Below, piece after piece: positions 35,914 through 45,527 of a stretch of DNA of 64,000 bases (positions within the stretch are counted from its first letter, which is position 1; each line of letters begins with the position of its first letter). This DNA is from JALCSJ01 sp036788835 (GTDB lineage: Bacteria; Bacillota; Negativicutes; Acidaminococcales; Acidaminococcaceae). The notes beneath the pieces are model-generated. The model had not been told where the DNA came from and ran no database searches. It worked only from the letters and a program-made list of their open reading frames with translations. The translations under genes and the position numbers were made by a program. The stretch covers positions 62,001 to 126,000 of the forward strand of contig DAIQMR010000002.1 of assembly GCA_036788835.1 (NCBI GenBank), in the 5' to 3' direction.

Positions 35914-37256
35914 AAATTACCGACGGAAGAAAATTAACGGCACAGCAAATCAGTGATTTAATGCGCAAAAAAGCTTTTGACCAAGTAGTGCTTTCCCCCA
36001 AGGTGCAGGCCGGCGTTACGGAAATGTTCGGGGCTCCTTTAACCGCTGCCCAAGTTGTGGATAAAATTGTAGAAGACATTAAAACAGAAGGTGACAGAAA
36101 GCTTTTCTACTATACGAATCTGCTGGATAAGGCAGGCATTACAAAAGGTAATATTAGAGTGAGCAAAAAAGAGTTTGAGGCAGCAGAGAAATTTGTGAAC
36201 AAGAAAACTATGGAAGCTATCAGACGGGCCATTGCCAATGTCTGGAAATTCCACAAAGAACAAATGCCCAAATCCTGGCTGACGAATAGGGCCTATGGTT
36301 CTATGCTGGGACAAAAGATTACCCCCTTGGATTCCGTGGGGCTTTACGTACCCGGGGGCACAGCAGCATATCCTTCCAGCGTTATTATGAATGCAGTGCC
36401 TGCTAAGGTAGCAGGAGTACCTAAAATAATTATGGCGGCACCAGCCGGTAAAGATGGCAAGATTAATCCTTATGTTTTGGTTACGGCCCGGGAAATCGGG
36501 GTAACGGAAATTTATAAGATGGGTGGAGCTCAGGCCGTTGCGGCTATGGCCTTTGGGACAGAGACTGTGCCGCAAGTCAACAAAATTACCGGGCCAGGCA
36601 ATATTTTTGTTACCTTGGCCAAAAAGGCTGTTATCGGTCATTGCGATATTGATATGCTGGCCGGCCCCAGTGAAATATTGATCATTGCTGATAAAACCGC
36701 TAATTATAAATATCTGGCTGCAGATTTGCTCAGCCAGGCAGAACATGATCCTTTGGCTTCGGCTATTTTAATTACCGATGACCTGAAATTAGCCAAAGCT
36801 GTAGGCAAAGAAGTAGAAATACAGTTAGACCAATTGCCCAGAAAAGAAATAGCTGCTCAGGCCTTGGCCAAACAAGGGAAAATCATTGTGGCCAAGGATA
36901 TGGATACCGTTATAGAGATGGCTAATTTATCTGCGCCGGAACATCTGGAAATTAATACTAAAGAACCCTTTGGTGTTTTACCCTATATTCGCAATGCCGG
37001 TTCTATTTTCCTTGGACAATACTCTCCGGAGCCTTTGGGTGACTATTATGCCGGCACTAATCACATTCTGCCCACAGGTGGTACCGCCCGTTTCTATTCT
37101 TGCCTGAATGTGGAAACTTTCTTAAAGAAAACAGGAATTATTGCCTATACCAAAGAAGCTTTGGACAATGTTTCCGATGATATAATTGCTATGGCAGAAA
37201 CAGAAGGACTCAAAGCTCATGCTAATGCTATAAGGATCAGGAAGGGAGAGAAATAA
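35910..37256 (+). CDS. hisD: Histidinol dehydrogenase
   Basis: Oxidises histidinol to histidine in two NAD-dependent steps. The 448 residues include the hallmark GGAQAVAAMAFGTETVPQVN, the zinc-site region DLLSQAEHDPLASAIL and the catalytic SAPEHLEI. It overlaps hisG by four bases and hisC begins 1 bp after its stop. Confidence 0.97.
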   Translation: MKITDGRKLTAQQISDLMRKKAFDQVVLSPKVQAGVTEMFGAPLTAAQVVDKIVEDIKTEGDRKLFYYTNLLDKAGITKGNIRVSKKEFEAAEKFVNKKTMEAIRRAIANVWKFHKEQMPKSWLTNRAYGSMLGQKITPLDSVGLYVPGGTAAYPSSVIMNAVPAKVAGVPKIIMAAPAGKDGKINPYVLVTAREIGVTEIYKMGGAQAVAAMAFGTETVPQVNKITGPGNIFVTLAKKAVIGHCDIDMLAGPSEILIIADKTANYKYLAADLLSQAEHDPLASAILITDDLKLAKAVGKEVEIQLDQLPRKEIAAQALAKQGKIIVAKDMDTVIEMANLSAPEHLEINTKEPFGVLPYIRNAGSIFLGQYSPEPLGDYYAGTNHILPTGGTARFYSCLNVETFLKKTGIIAYTKEALDNVSDDIIAMAETEGLKAHANAIRIRKGEK

Positions 37257-37257
37257 T

Positions 37258-38427
37258 ATGGTAAAATTCAAACCTCGTTTCGGTCTGGAACAAATTGAAG
37301 AATACAAAGTGGAGACAGTCCCCGATGCAGATATTATTGTCAATGCCAATGAGACTAACTGGCCACTAGCTCCCAGCCTTGTGAGGAAAATTCAGGACAA
37401 AATGACCGCATTCCCTTTCAATCGCTATCCTCCCATGCATGCAGAAAGCATCCGTCAGGTATTGGGTGAAGGTCTCAGAGTAGATCCGGAGAATATTATT
37501 GTGGGCAATGGCTCCAGCGAACTGTTGGAAAAAGCCTGCTATGCTTTTGGAGGCATCGGGAAAAAGATTGCCTTTCCTTATCCTTCTTTTTCTATGTACA
37601 AGGAGTATGCCCAGTTATCCGACAGTATTCCCACACCTTATCCTTTGACTAAAGAAGGCTATATTGATGCCGATTCTGTTATCGAATTTTATATGAGGGA
37701 AAGACCATCGTTACTGATTATTTGCAACCCCAATAACCCTACCGGAAATTTTACTTCTCTGGTAGTTATCGAAAAAATTCTGCGTAATGTGGAGTGCCCG
37801 GTAATTATGGACGAAGCCTATATGGAATTTGTGGATCCTACTGATAAACTTGGCAGGCTTTCTTCTCTCAGTTTGTTAAATGACTGTGATAATTTTCTTT
37901 GCTTCAGGACATTTTCCAAAGCCTATGGCTTGGCTGGACTGCGTGTGGGGTATGGGACCGGGAGTTCTGAATTAATCAAAGTAATGCAGAAGGTCTTGCT
38001 GCCCTATCATGTGAATGGTTTTTCTCTTATGGTGGCCCAAATGGTGTACAAGGAGGGGGAATTACTCCGCAGCAGAGTGGGTATGGTTGTCAGGGCAAGG
38101 GACAAGATGCAGGCCTTGCTTAAGAATCTGGGTTTTAAGGTTTTCCCCAGTGCTACTAATTTTATTCTTTTTTTGCCCACGGAAGAATTGGCGTTCAGAT
38201 TGTCCAGGTATGCCATTAAGCTGGGATACAAATTAGAAGGTAGTAATGAAGTCATGGCAGGCGAAGTTATTTTCTCTCAGTTATTGGGAGCTAAAATATT
38301 AGTCCGTGATTTCACTAAGCATCCTGCTTTGCCGGGAGCTATTCGTCTGACTTTGGGGACGGTGGAAGAAAATGAGAAAATAGCGGCACTGCTCCAAGAA
38401 GTTTGTGAAAGTGCCAGGGAGGCTTAA
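37258..38427 (+). CDS. hisC: Histidinol-phosphate aminotransferase
   Basis: A PLP enzyme of fold type I and 389 residues. NPNNPTGNFTS binds the substrate carboxylate region, MDEAYMEF holds the PLP-ring Asp, and SKAYGLAGLRVGY carries the Schiff-base lysine. The chain is longer than many HisC proteins (about 350), with an insertion near residues 320-345 (SNEVMAGEVIFSQLLGAKI). The start is supported by GGGAGAG. Confidence 0.94.
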   Translation: MVKFKPRFGLEQIEEYKVETVPDADIIVNANETNWPLAPSLVRKIQDKMTAFPFNRYPPMHAESIRQVLGEGLRVDPENIIVGNGSSELLEKACYAFGGIGKKIAFPYPSFSMYKEYAQLSDSIPTPYPLTKEGYIDADSVIEFYMRERPSLLIICNPNNPTGNFTSLVVIEKILRNVECPVIMDEAYMEFVDPTDKLGRLSSLSLLNDCDNFLCFRTFSKAYGLAGLRVGYGTGSSELIKVMQKVLLPYHVNGFSLMVAQMVYKEGELLRSRVGMVVRARDKMQALLKNLGFKVFPSATNFILFLPTEELAFRLSRYAIKLGYKLEGSNEVMAGEVIFSQLLGAKILVRDFTKHPALPGAIRLTLGTVEENEKIAALLQEVCESAREA

Positions 38428-38428
38428 A

Positions 38429-39013
38429 ATGCGCAAAGGACAAGTAATGCGTGAAACTTTAGAAACTAAGGTACAAGTGGAAATTAATCTGGATGGTTCC
38501 GGACAAGCAGATATTGCTACCGGCATAGGATTTTTTGACCATATGTTGATTCTCCTTGCCAAGCATAGTTTTATGGATTTGCAACTGAAAGCCCAAGGTG
38601 ATCTGGAAGTGGATTCCCATCATACGGTGGAAGACTGCGGATTAGCTTTGGGACAGGTTTTGCGTCAGGCATTGGGGAAAAAGGAGGGCATCCATCGTTA
38701 TGGCAGTTGCCTTTTGCCCATGGATGAAGCCTTGGCACAGGTTGCCCTGGACTTTAGCGGCAGACCTTTTTTAGCCTGGAAAGCCGTTATTCCTAAAGTG
38801 ATGCTGGGCAATATGGAAGCGGAAATGGGGGAAGAATTTTTTCGGGCTGTAGCTATGGAAAGCGGTATGACCTTACATGTAAGATTGCTGGAAGGAAATA
38901 ATACCCACCATATGCTGGAAGCAATTTTTAAAGCTTTTGCCAGAGCACTGGCCGAGGCTGTAGCTAATGACCCGCGAGTTAAAGGGGTTATGAGCAGCAA
39001 GGGGGCACTATGA
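38429..39013 (+). CDS. hisB: Imidazoleglycerol-phosphate dehydratase
   Basis: A monofunctional dehydratase of 194 residues with paired metal motifs FFDHMLILLAKHS and SHHTVEDCGLALGQ, and the later NNTHHMLEAIFKAFARAL. No HisN phosphatase domain is fused. ATG 38429 lies 2 bp after the hisC stop and follows AGGGAGG; an in-frame start inside hisC is less likely. It overlaps hisH by 4 bp. Confidence 0.95.
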   Translation: MRKGQVMRETLETKVQVEINLDGSGQADIATGIGFFDHMLILLAKHSFMDLQLKAQGDLEVDSHHTVEDCGLALGQVLRQALGKKEGIHRYGSCLLPMDEALAQVALDFSGRPFLAWKAVIPKVMLGNMEAEMGEEFFRAVAMESGMTLHVRLLEGNNTHHMLEAIFKAFARALAEAVANDPRVKGVMSSKGAL

Positions 39014-39621
39014 GGGGAAAGACCGTTATCATTGACTATGGCATGGGCAATCTTCACAGCGTCAACAAAGCTCTGATTAAAGTAGGGGCAGATGTTGTTA
39101 TTTCTTCGGAGAAAGCTGTCATTGCTGCTGCTGACAAGGTAATTCTGCCGGGTGTAGGGGCTTTTGGAGATTGTATGGTTAATCTGCAAAAGTATGACTT
39201 AGTAGATGCGATTCAAAAAGCTCTTCGCAGCGGTAAACCTTTTCTGGGTATTTGCCTGGGGGAGCAGTTATTGTTTGAAGGCAGTGAAGAAGCTCCGGGG
39301 GTAGCTGGATTAGGATTTTTTAAAGGTCAAGTGGAAAAAATTAAAACTAAGCTTAAAATCCCTCACATGGGTTGGAATAATTTGACCTTAAAAAATCCTT
39401 CACCTTTATTGACTCAGGCAGAGGGAAAGTATGTTTATTTCGTGCATAGCTATCATGCTATGCCGGAAGACAAAAGCATTATTACCTCTGTTTCCCAATA
39501 CGGTTGTGAAATTACTGCGTCCGTGGGCAAAGATAATGTTCAGGCTTTCCAGTTCCATCCGGAGAAATCATCTTCCGTGGGCATGGGCATTTTAAAAGCA
39601 TTTAAGGAGTGGCAGCCATGA
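39010..39621 (+). CDS. hisH: Imidazole glycerol phosphate synthase, glutaminase subunit
   Basis: A class I glutamine amidotransferase that feeds ammonia to HisF. The nucleophile is in GICLGEQ (usually GICLGMQ, so Met is replaced by Glu next to the oxyanion strand), and the His-Glu pair is in FHPEKS. 203 residues. It overlaps hisB and hisA by 4 bp each, which fits the fixed subunit ratio with HisF two genes on. Confidence 0.95.
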   Translation: MRGKTVIIDYGMGNLHSVNKALIKVGADVVISSEKAVIAAADKVILPGVGAFGDCMVNLQKYDLVDAIQKALRSGKPFLGICLGEQLLFEGSEEAPGVAGLGFFKGQVEKIKTKLKIPHMGWNNLTLKNPSPLLTQAEGKYVYFVHSYHAMPEDKSIITSVSQYGCEITASVGKDNVQAFQFHPEKSSSVGMGILKAFKEWQP

Positions 39622-40346
39622 TTATTTTCCCGGCCATAGATATTAGAAAGGGACACTGTGTCCGTTTGGTTAAAGGGGATTTTAACCAAGAAACGATTTT
39701 TGCCGATGACCCATCTGCTATGGCAGAAAAGTGGACTAAGGCAGGAACGGAATTTATCCATGTAGTTGACTTAGACGGAGCCTTAGCCGGCAGCAGCCAA
39801 AACATGGCCCCTATCAGTAAAATACTGTCCAAGACGAAGGTGCCTATTCAGGTAGGGGGCGGCATCAGAACCATTGCCAATATGGAGAGGCTGTTTGACC
39901 TGGGTGTAAACCGGGTGATTTTAGGTTCTATAGCAGTAAAAAATCCTCAGTTGGTAAAAGAAGCCTGCGCAAAATTTCCCGGGAAAATAGTAGCGGGCAT
40001 CGATGCCAAAAATGGCATTGTGGCCGTGGAAGGTTGGGGCATCAGCGGTGATATGCAGGCTTTGGACCTGGCAAAAGCCATGGGTCAGGCCGGAGTGGAA
40101 CATATAGTTTTTACCGATATTGCCAGAGATGGAATGCTTCAGGGTGTGAACGTGGAAGCTACGGCAGAATTGGCTGAAAAATCGGGACTTAAGATTATTG
40201 CTTCAGGGGGAGTTGCCGGCCTTAGTGATATTGAGAAATTGAAATCTTATGAAAAGGCAGGAATAGAAGGCTGTATTATTGGAAAGGCTCTTTATACAGG
40301 AGCCGTTGATTTGGCAGCGGCCATTAAACTAGCCAAGGAGGTTTAA
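39618..40346 (+). CDS. hisA: ProFAR isomerase
   Basis: A (beta/alpha)8-barrel Amadori isomerase of 242 residues. The catalytic Asp is in FPAIDIRKGHCVRL, the second Asp region is VFTDIARDGMLQG, and two phosphate sites end in VGGGIR and ASGGVA. ATG 39618 forms the four-base overlap with the hisH stop, so the upstream in-frame start 9 bp earlier is rejected. Confidence 0.95.
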   Translation: MIIFPAIDIRKGHCVRLVKGDFNQETIFADDPSAMAEKWTKAGTEFIHVVDLDGALAGSSQNMAPISKILSKTKVPIQVGGGIRTIANMERLFDLGVNRVILGSIAVKNPQLVKEACAKFPGKIVAGIDAKNGIVAVEGWGISGDMQALDLAKAMGQAGVEHIVFTDIARDGMLQGVNVEATAELAEKSGLKIIASGGVAGLSDIEKLKSYEKAGIEGCIIGKALYTGAVDLAAAIKLAKEV

Positions 40347-40350
40347 CAAG

Positions 40351-41109
40351 ATGCTGACAAAAAGAATAATTCCCTGCCTGGATGTGAAAGCAGGCAGAGT
40401 GGTAAAAGGCACAAATTTTGTAGGACTCCGGGACGCAGGTGATCCTGTGGAATTGGCTGCTACCTATGATAAAGAACAGGCAGACGAACTGGTATTTTTA
40501 GATATTACAGCTTCTGTGGAAAAACGTAAGTCCATGCTGGACGTTATCAACAGATGTGCCGGGGAAGTTTTCATGCCCTTGACAGTTGGGGGAGGAATAA
40601 CTACAGTAGAAGATATAAGGAATGCTTTGAAAGCCGGTGCGGATAAAACTTCCGTTAATTCTGCAGCGGTAAAAAATCCCGACCTTATAAAAAAGGGCGC
40701 TGAATTCTTTGGTAACCAATGTATTGTTCTTGCCGTGGATGCCAGAAAATGCGGCGACAATAAATGGGAAGTGTATATTAACGGCGGCAGGACACCTACG
40801 GGGAAAGATGTTTTGGAATGGGTAAAGCTGGCTGTGAATCTGGGAGCAGGAGAAATTCTCTTGACCAGTATGGATGCAGACGGTACTAAAAACGGTTATG
40901 ATATTCCTTTGACCAAAGCTGTGTCGGAGGCTGTCAATGTGCCGGTTATTGCTTCCGGAGGAGCGGGAACTTTGGAACATTTCTATGATGTTTTGACCCT
41001 AGGCAAAGCAGATGCAGTCCTGGCTGCCTCGGTATTTCACTATAAAGAATTTACCATTAAAGAAGTAAAAGAATATTTGCGTGGCAAAGGGTTGGAGGTA
41101 AGATTATGA
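40351..41109 (+). CDS. hisF: Imidazole glycerol phosphate synthase, cyclase subunit
   Basis: A (beta/alpha)8-barrel of 252 residues. IIPCLDVKAGRVVKG with the catalytic Asp11, VGGGITTVEDI, LTSMDADGTKNGYD with the second Asp, and ASGGAGTLEHF are in canonical places. The reaction releases AICAR, which the transformylase encoded at 56769 can recycle. AAGGAGG precedes the ATG, and it overlaps hisIE by 4 bp. Confidence 0.97.
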   Translation: MLTKRIIPCLDVKAGRVVKGTNFVGLRDAGDPVELAATYDKEQADELVFLDITASVEKRKSMLDVINRCAGEVFMPLTVGGGITTVEDIRNALKAGADKTSVNSAAVKNPDLIKKGAEFFGNQCIVLAVDARKCGDNKWEVYINGGRTPTGKDVLEWVKLAVNLGAGEILLTSMDADGTKNGYDIPLTKAVSEAVNVPVIASGGAGTLEHFYDVLTLGKADAVLAASVFHYKEFTIKEVKEYLRGKGLEVRL

Positions 41110-41771
41110 AAATAGATGTTAGTAAACTAAAGTTTGATGAAAAGGGTTTGATTCCCGCTATTATCCAGGACAACAAAACCGACAAGGTTTTGATGTTGGC
41201 TTATATGAACGGAGAGTCTTTGGCTCGCACGGTGGAAACAGGCTATACTTGGTTTTGGAGCAGAAGCCGAAAACAGCTCTGGAATAAAGGCGAGACCAGC
41301 GGTAATACCCAAAAGGTTTTAAGTATTGTTTATGACTGCGATGGAGATACATTGCTCATAAAAGTTGAACAAAAGGGCAATGCCTGCCACTTGGGTAATT
41401 ATTCCTGTTTTAGTTTCCCGCTGTGGAACAGCGGCTCAGGTGAGAACCTGCCGGTAGCGGATAATAAATTGCCGTTGGTACTGTCTGATTTGTACAAAGT
41501 AATCCAATATAAGAGAATTAACGGCGGTGAAAAATCCTATACAAAGTATTTATTTACAGCCGGTCAGGATAAAATTTTAAAGAAGGTAGGGGAAGAAGCG
41601 GCAGAAACCATTATAGCCTCTAAAAATAACAGTCAGGAAGAAGTTATTTACGAGATGAGCGACTTATGGTATCATTGTTTGGTGCTCTTGGCTTACCATA
41701 ATATTACTCCCGGTCAGATGCTGGCAGAATTAGGCGGTAGGCGCAGCAAAGAGAACAATAGTAAATATTAA
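41106..41771 (+). CDS. hisIE: Bifunctional phosphoribosyl-AMP cyclohydrolase / phosphoribosyl-ATP pyrophosphatase
   Basis: A fusion of two early steps in 221 residues. The N-terminal HisI domain has WFWSRSRKQLWNKGETSGN and the zinc ligands in DCDGDTLL and GNACH. The C-terminal HisE domain (about 120-215) has the helical motif KKVGEEAAETIIASKN with metal-binding Glu residues. It closes the histidine run. glmM follows after 13 bp without a terminator. Confidence 0.95.
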   Translation: MKIDVSKLKFDEKGLIPAIIQDNKTDKVLMLAYMNGESLARTVETGYTWFWSRSRKQLWNKGETSGNTQKVLSIVYDCDGDTLLIKVEQKGNACHLGNYSCFSFPLWNSGSGENLPVADNKLPLVLSDLYKVIQYKRINGGEKSYTKYLFTAGQDKILKKVGEEAAETIIASKNNSQEEVIYEMSDLWYHCLVLLAYHNITPGQMLAELGGRRSKENNSKY

Positions 41772-41784
41772 GCTGGAGGTAATT

Positions 41785-43125
41785 ATGGCAAGACTATTTG
41801 GTACGGACGGAGTCAGAGGGGTAGCCAATTCACAATTAACACCGGAATTAGCATATAAATTAGGCAGAGCAGCTGCCCTGTATTTTGGCCGGGAAGAAAA
41901 GAATCCTAAGATAATCATCGGACGGGATACCAGACTATCAGGTACTATGCTGGAATCAGCATTGGCAGCAGGCATTTGCAGCGCCGGCGGCAACGTACAT
42001 TTGCTGGGGGTTATTCCCACGCCTGCAGTTTCTTTTTTAACGGAAAAGATGCATGCCAGTGCAGGGGTGGTAATCTCTGCGTCACATAATCCTTTCGAGG
42101 ATAACGGCATAAAGTTCTTTTCGCACACAGGATATAAGCTGCCTGACGCGGTGGAAGACGAAATTGCTGCCATTGTGGCACAACCTATAGATTATACCCA
42201 AAACCCCATAGGGTCTTCTTTGGGAAGAGTTATTGCAGAAAAAGACATGGACAAAGAGTATATCCAACATATAGTATCTTCCGCTGACCACCGGCTTAAT
42301 GGTTTGAAAGTGGTCATGGACTGTGCCAACGGGGCCAATAGCCTTATTGCCCCGGAAATTCTGCGCCAGCTGGGGGCAGAAGTGGTGCCTATCTTCTGCA
42401 ATCCTAACGGCATTAATATCAACAATGGCTGTGGTTCTACACATTTGGATGCTTTAAAGAAAAAGGTCCTGGAAGTTCATGCTAACGTAGGGGTGGCAAA
42501 TGATGGTGACGCTGATCGTTGCCTGGTGGTAGACGAAAAGGGTCAGGCTCTGGACGGGGACCAGATTATGCTAATTTGTGCCATGGATTTAATGGCTAAA
42601 AAGAAACTCAAAGATAATGTGTTGGTTATTACCGTCATGAGCAATGTTGGCCTAACAAAAGCTATGAAGGAACAGGGCGGCAGCTGCGTAAAGACCGGTG
42701 TCGGTGACCGTTATGTTTTGGAAGAAATGCTGAAAAACGGTTATGACCTGGGCGGTGAACAATCCGGTCATATTATTTTCTCGGATTTCGCTAAAACAGG
42801 GGATGGCATGCTTACGGCGGTGAAATTATTGGGTTCCATGGTGGAAAAGAACAAAAAGCTATCTCAGCTAGGGGAATTGATGGTTAAATATCCCCAAATT
42901 TTAGTTAACGTAAGAGTCAAGGATAAAAATGGCTGGGAAGAAAACAAGGCGATTAGCGATGTAATAGCTAAATATCAGGAGGAATTAGGAGAAGATGGGC
43001 AGATTTTGGTCCGTGCTTCCGGGACAGAGCCCCTTATCCGCATTATGGCGGAAGGACCTGACCAGGCAGGACTGGAACATATAGCAGGAGCCATTGCTGA
43101 AGTAGTACATAAAGAGATGGCTTAG
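41785..43125 (+). CDS. glmM: Phosphoglucosamine mutase
   Basis: Interconverts glucosamine 6-phosphate and 1-phosphate for UDP-GlcNAc. The phosphorylated serine is at about residue 100 (SASHNPFEDNG), metal-binding DGDADR follows, and RASGTEPLIRIM binds phosphate. 446 residues. It probably shares the his transcript, an uncommon arrangement, since this gene usually follows cdaA-cdaR. GGAGG precedes the ATG. Confidence 0.96.
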   Translation: MARLFGTDGVRGVANSQLTPELAYKLGRAAALYFGREEKNPKIIIGRDTRLSGTMLESALAAGICSAGGNVHLLGVIPTPAVSFLTEKMHASAGVVISASHNPFEDNGIKFFSHTGYKLPDAVEDEIAAIVAQPIDYTQNPIGSSLGRVIAEKDMDKEYIQHIVSSADHRLNGLKVVMDCANGANSLIAPEILRQLGAEVVPIFCNPNGININNGCGSTHLDALKKKVLEVHANVGVANDGDADRCLVVDEKGQALDGDQIMLICAMDLMAKKKLKDNVLVITVMSNVGLTKAMKEQGGSCVKTGVGDRYVLEEMLKNGYDLGGEQSGHIIFSDFAKTGDGMLTAVKLLGSMVEKNKKLSQLGELMVKYPQILVNVRVKDKNGWEENKAISDVIAKYQEELGEDGQILVRASGTEPLIRIMAEGPDQAGLEHIAGAIAEVVHKEMA

Positions 43126-43159
43126 GAAACAAAAAGCGATGGTTTAGACAATAAAAAAG

Positions 43160-43188
43160 TTGACCTAGCACTGGAAAAATAGTATTAT
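43160..43188 (+). promoter_or_regulatory. glmS promoter
   Basis: TTGACC (43160-43165), 17 bp, TATTAT (43183-43188), 35 bp past glmM. A GC-rich hairpin TGCCGCA/TGCGGCA (43206-43234) lies early in the leader, without a U tract. Confidence 0.75.
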
Positions 43189-43265
43189 TACAGTGCACAA
43201 AGACGTGCCGCATGGGATTGCCTACCGTGCGGCATAATATATATGAAGGGAGGATAGGGTAAAAA

Positions 43266-43415
43266 GGTTCATAGCGCAAGTACCGTTTCGGCGGTAGACG
43301 AGGAAGAGGTTAATCGATTAGTCAGCGGGTGCCTCTCGGTAAACTGCAACCGTAATTAGAGAACAAAGCCCGGTGGTAACACCGGAGACAAATAATCTAT
43401 GGCAGAGGGCAAAAC
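43266..43415 (+). ncRNA. glmS ribozyme-riboswitch
   Basis: A self-cleaving RNA activated by glucosamine 6-phosphate. The cleavage site is A43273/G43274 in ATAGCGC. The core GACGAGGAAGAGGTTAATCG, then CAGCGGGTGCCTCTCGGT, matches the family, and the distal hairpin CCCGGTGGTAACACCGG follows. Cleavage destabilises the downstream glmS message. End coordinates are approximate. Confidence 0.93.
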
Positions 43416-43438
43416 AAACTATAGGAGGTACTACATTT

Positions 43439-45268
43439 ATGTGCGGTATCGTTGGATATATTGGCAGGAATCAAGCCACACCATTTTTAATGGATGGCTT
43501 AAGCAAGTTGGAATACAGAGGCTATGACTCTGCAGGAATTGCTGTTTACAATAACGGGAAAATTGATATTGAAAAATGCGTAGGGCGTTTGGATTCCCTC
43601 CGCCAGAAGATTAAAGGCCATGAACCGGTTGGCACGGTAGGTATTGGCCATACCAGGTGGGCTACCCATGGTCGGCCCAGTGATGTGAATGCTCACCCTC
43701 AATGCGATGAAAGCGGCGAGTTTGTAGTGGTTCATAACGGCATCATTGAGAACTACATGACTTTAAAGCAGGATTTGATTAACAAAGGTCATAAATTTGT
43801 TTCGGAAACAGATACGGAAATTGTTGCTCATTTAATGGCAGACAATTATAATGGCAGTTTTGAAGATACGGTGAAAAAAGTTCTGGGCATGATTGAAGGT
43901 TCCTATTCGCTGGTGTTTATGTGCGCCAAAGAACCGGACAAGATTATCTGCTCAAAGAAAAACAATCCTTTGATTATTGGTCTGGGAGAAGGGGAGAACT
44001 TTATTGCCTCAGATATTCCGGCTATTATCAGCAAGACTCGTCGTACATTTATTATGAACGATGGAGAAATTGCCACCGTAACCAAAGACAAAGTATGGAT
44101 TCAAGATATTAAGGGAACTCCTATCAGCAAAAAAGTATTTGAAGTCAACTGGAAGGCAGAAGCTGCGGAAAAAGGCGGCTTTGCCCATTTCATGCTGAAG
44201 GAAATTTATGACCAGCCTAAGGCTGTTCGTGATACTTTAACAGGTCGTCTGCTGAAAACCGAAGACGGTGTTAAGTTTGATGAACTGAATTGGACTGTCG
44301 ATGAATTTAAGAATATCAGCAAGATTTTTATCGTGGCCTGCGGCACTGCTTACCATGCAGGTATTGTGGGAAAATATTATCTGGAAAAATTAGCCAGAAT
44401 CCCTGTGGAAGTAGATATTGCCAGTGAGTTCCGTTATCGTGACCCGATTATTGACAGCAGTTGCCTGTGCATGGTTATCAGCCAGTCCGGTGAAACCAGC
44501 GATACCTTGGAGGCACTGAAAGAAGCTAAACGTCGCGGAGCAAGAACTGTAGCTGTTACAAATGTAGTAGGATCTTCTATTTCCCGAGCTGCTGATCAAG
44601 TAATATACACTTATGCCGGACCGGAAATTGCTGTAGCATCTACTAAAGCCTATACAACTCAGTTGGTTGTTATGGTACTCTTAGCTTTGTATGTAGCCAA
44701 CTTACGTGGAAAGATTGCTCCTGACAGAATGCAGGAGTTGGTAAAAGGCCTGAAAGCCTTGCCGGAACAAATTCACCACGAAATGGAAAATGTAGAACAA
44801 ATCAAAGTGTTTGCTACCCAATATGGCAGCTGCGAAGATGCTTTCTTCCTGGGCAGGAGCCTGGACTATGCAGTAGCCTTGGAAGGTGCCTTGAAACTGA
44901 AGGAAATTTCCTATATTCATGCGGAAGCCTATGCAGCAGGAGAACTGAAGCATGGTACTTTAGCCTTGATTGTAGAAGGTGTGCCGGTTATCGTCATTGC
45001 TACGCAGCCCCATGTTTATGACAAGACTATCAGCAACCTGCAGGAAGTTAAGGCCAGAGAGGCCATGGTTATCGGAATTGGCGTAGAAGGGGATAAAAAG
45101 CTGGCTCAGCATGCTGACAGCGTGATTTATATTCCTAAGGCAGATCCCGAACTGACACCTATCCTGTCCGTGGTACCTTTGCAGTTATTAGCTTATTATG
45201 CAGCATTGACTCGTGGCTGTGACGTGGATAAGCCTCGTAACTTAGCAAAATCCGTAACCGTGGAATAA
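43439..45268 (+). CDS. glmS: Glutamine-fructose-6-phosphate aminotransferase
   Basis: Makes glucosamine 6-phosphate. ATG 43439 is correct because Cys2 (MCGIVGYIG) is the N-terminal nucleophile; the longer in-frame reading from 43373 lies inside the ribozyme. The glutaminase half has HTRWATHGRPSDVNAHP. Two SIS domains follow (SQSGETSDTLEALKEAK, then the second), ending in DKPRNLAKSVTVE. 609 residues. AGGAGGTAC precedes the start. Confidence 0.97.
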   Translation: MCGIVGYIGRNQATPFLMDGLSKLEYRGYDSAGIAVYNNGKIDIEKCVGRLDSLRQKIKGHEPVGTVGIGHTRWATHGRPSDVNAHPQCDESGEFVVVHNGIIENYMTLKQDLINKGHKFVSETDTEIVAHLMADNYNGSFEDTVKKVLGMIEGSYSLVFMCAKEPDKIICSKKNNPLIIGLGEGENFIASDIPAIISKTRRTFIMNDGEIATVTKDKVWIQDIKGTPISKKVFEVNWKAEAAEKGGFAHFMLKEIYDQPKAVRDTLTGRLLKTEDGVKFDELNWTVDEFKNISKIFIVACGTAYHAGIVGKYYLEKLARIPVEVDIASEFRYRDPIIDSSCLCMVISQSGETSDTLEALKEAKRRGARTVAVTNVVGSSISRAADQVIYTYAGPEIAVASTKAYTTQLVVMVLLALYVANLRGKIAPDRMQELVKGLKALPEQIHHEMENVEQIKVFATQYGSCEDAFFLGRSLDYAVALEGALKLKEISYIHAEAYAAGELKHGTLALIVEGVPVIVIATQPHVYDKTISNLQEVKAREAMVIGIGVEGDKKLAQHADSVIYIPKADPELTPILSVVPLQLLAYYAALTRGCDVDKPRNLAKSVTVE

Positions 45269-45289
45269 CCGTATAAAAGAGCTCAAGTG

Positions 45290-45330
45290 AAAAGCAGTAA
45301 AGGAAGAAATTTTCCTTTACTGCTTTTTTT
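45290..45330 (+). terminator. Terminator of glmS
   Basis: AAAAGCAGTAAAGGAA (45290-45305) pairs exactly with its complement (45312-45327) around GAAATT, followed by T residues. Confidence 0.92.
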
Positions 45331-45423
45331 ACTTAAATTTCCACTGCATTATAACAACAATTATATTAAAATATAGATAGTAAGCTCGGATAATTCTGCA
45401 GGTTCAAAAGGAGGTCATTAATC

Positions 45424-45444
45424 ATGAAACCACCAATAAAATAA
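45424..45444 (+). CDS. Possible six-residue leader peptide (MKPPIK)
   Basis: ATG AAA CCA CCA ATA AAA TAA stands 8 bases after a perfect AAAAGGAGGT site (45407-45416), about 80 bp before the transporter gene. A short stem CTTG/CGAG and AAGCT/AGCTT pairs lie between. The ribosome site has no other gene to serve, which suggests a leader peptide or the remains of a gene. No histidine codons are present. Confidence 0.3.
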   Translation: MKPPIK

Positions 45445-45527
45445 GCCTTGGGGCCGAGAGGGGTTGGAGAAAAAGCTGCAAGACATTTAGCTTAATATGA
45501 ACCAGTGTAAATCTATGGAGGTAGCAA

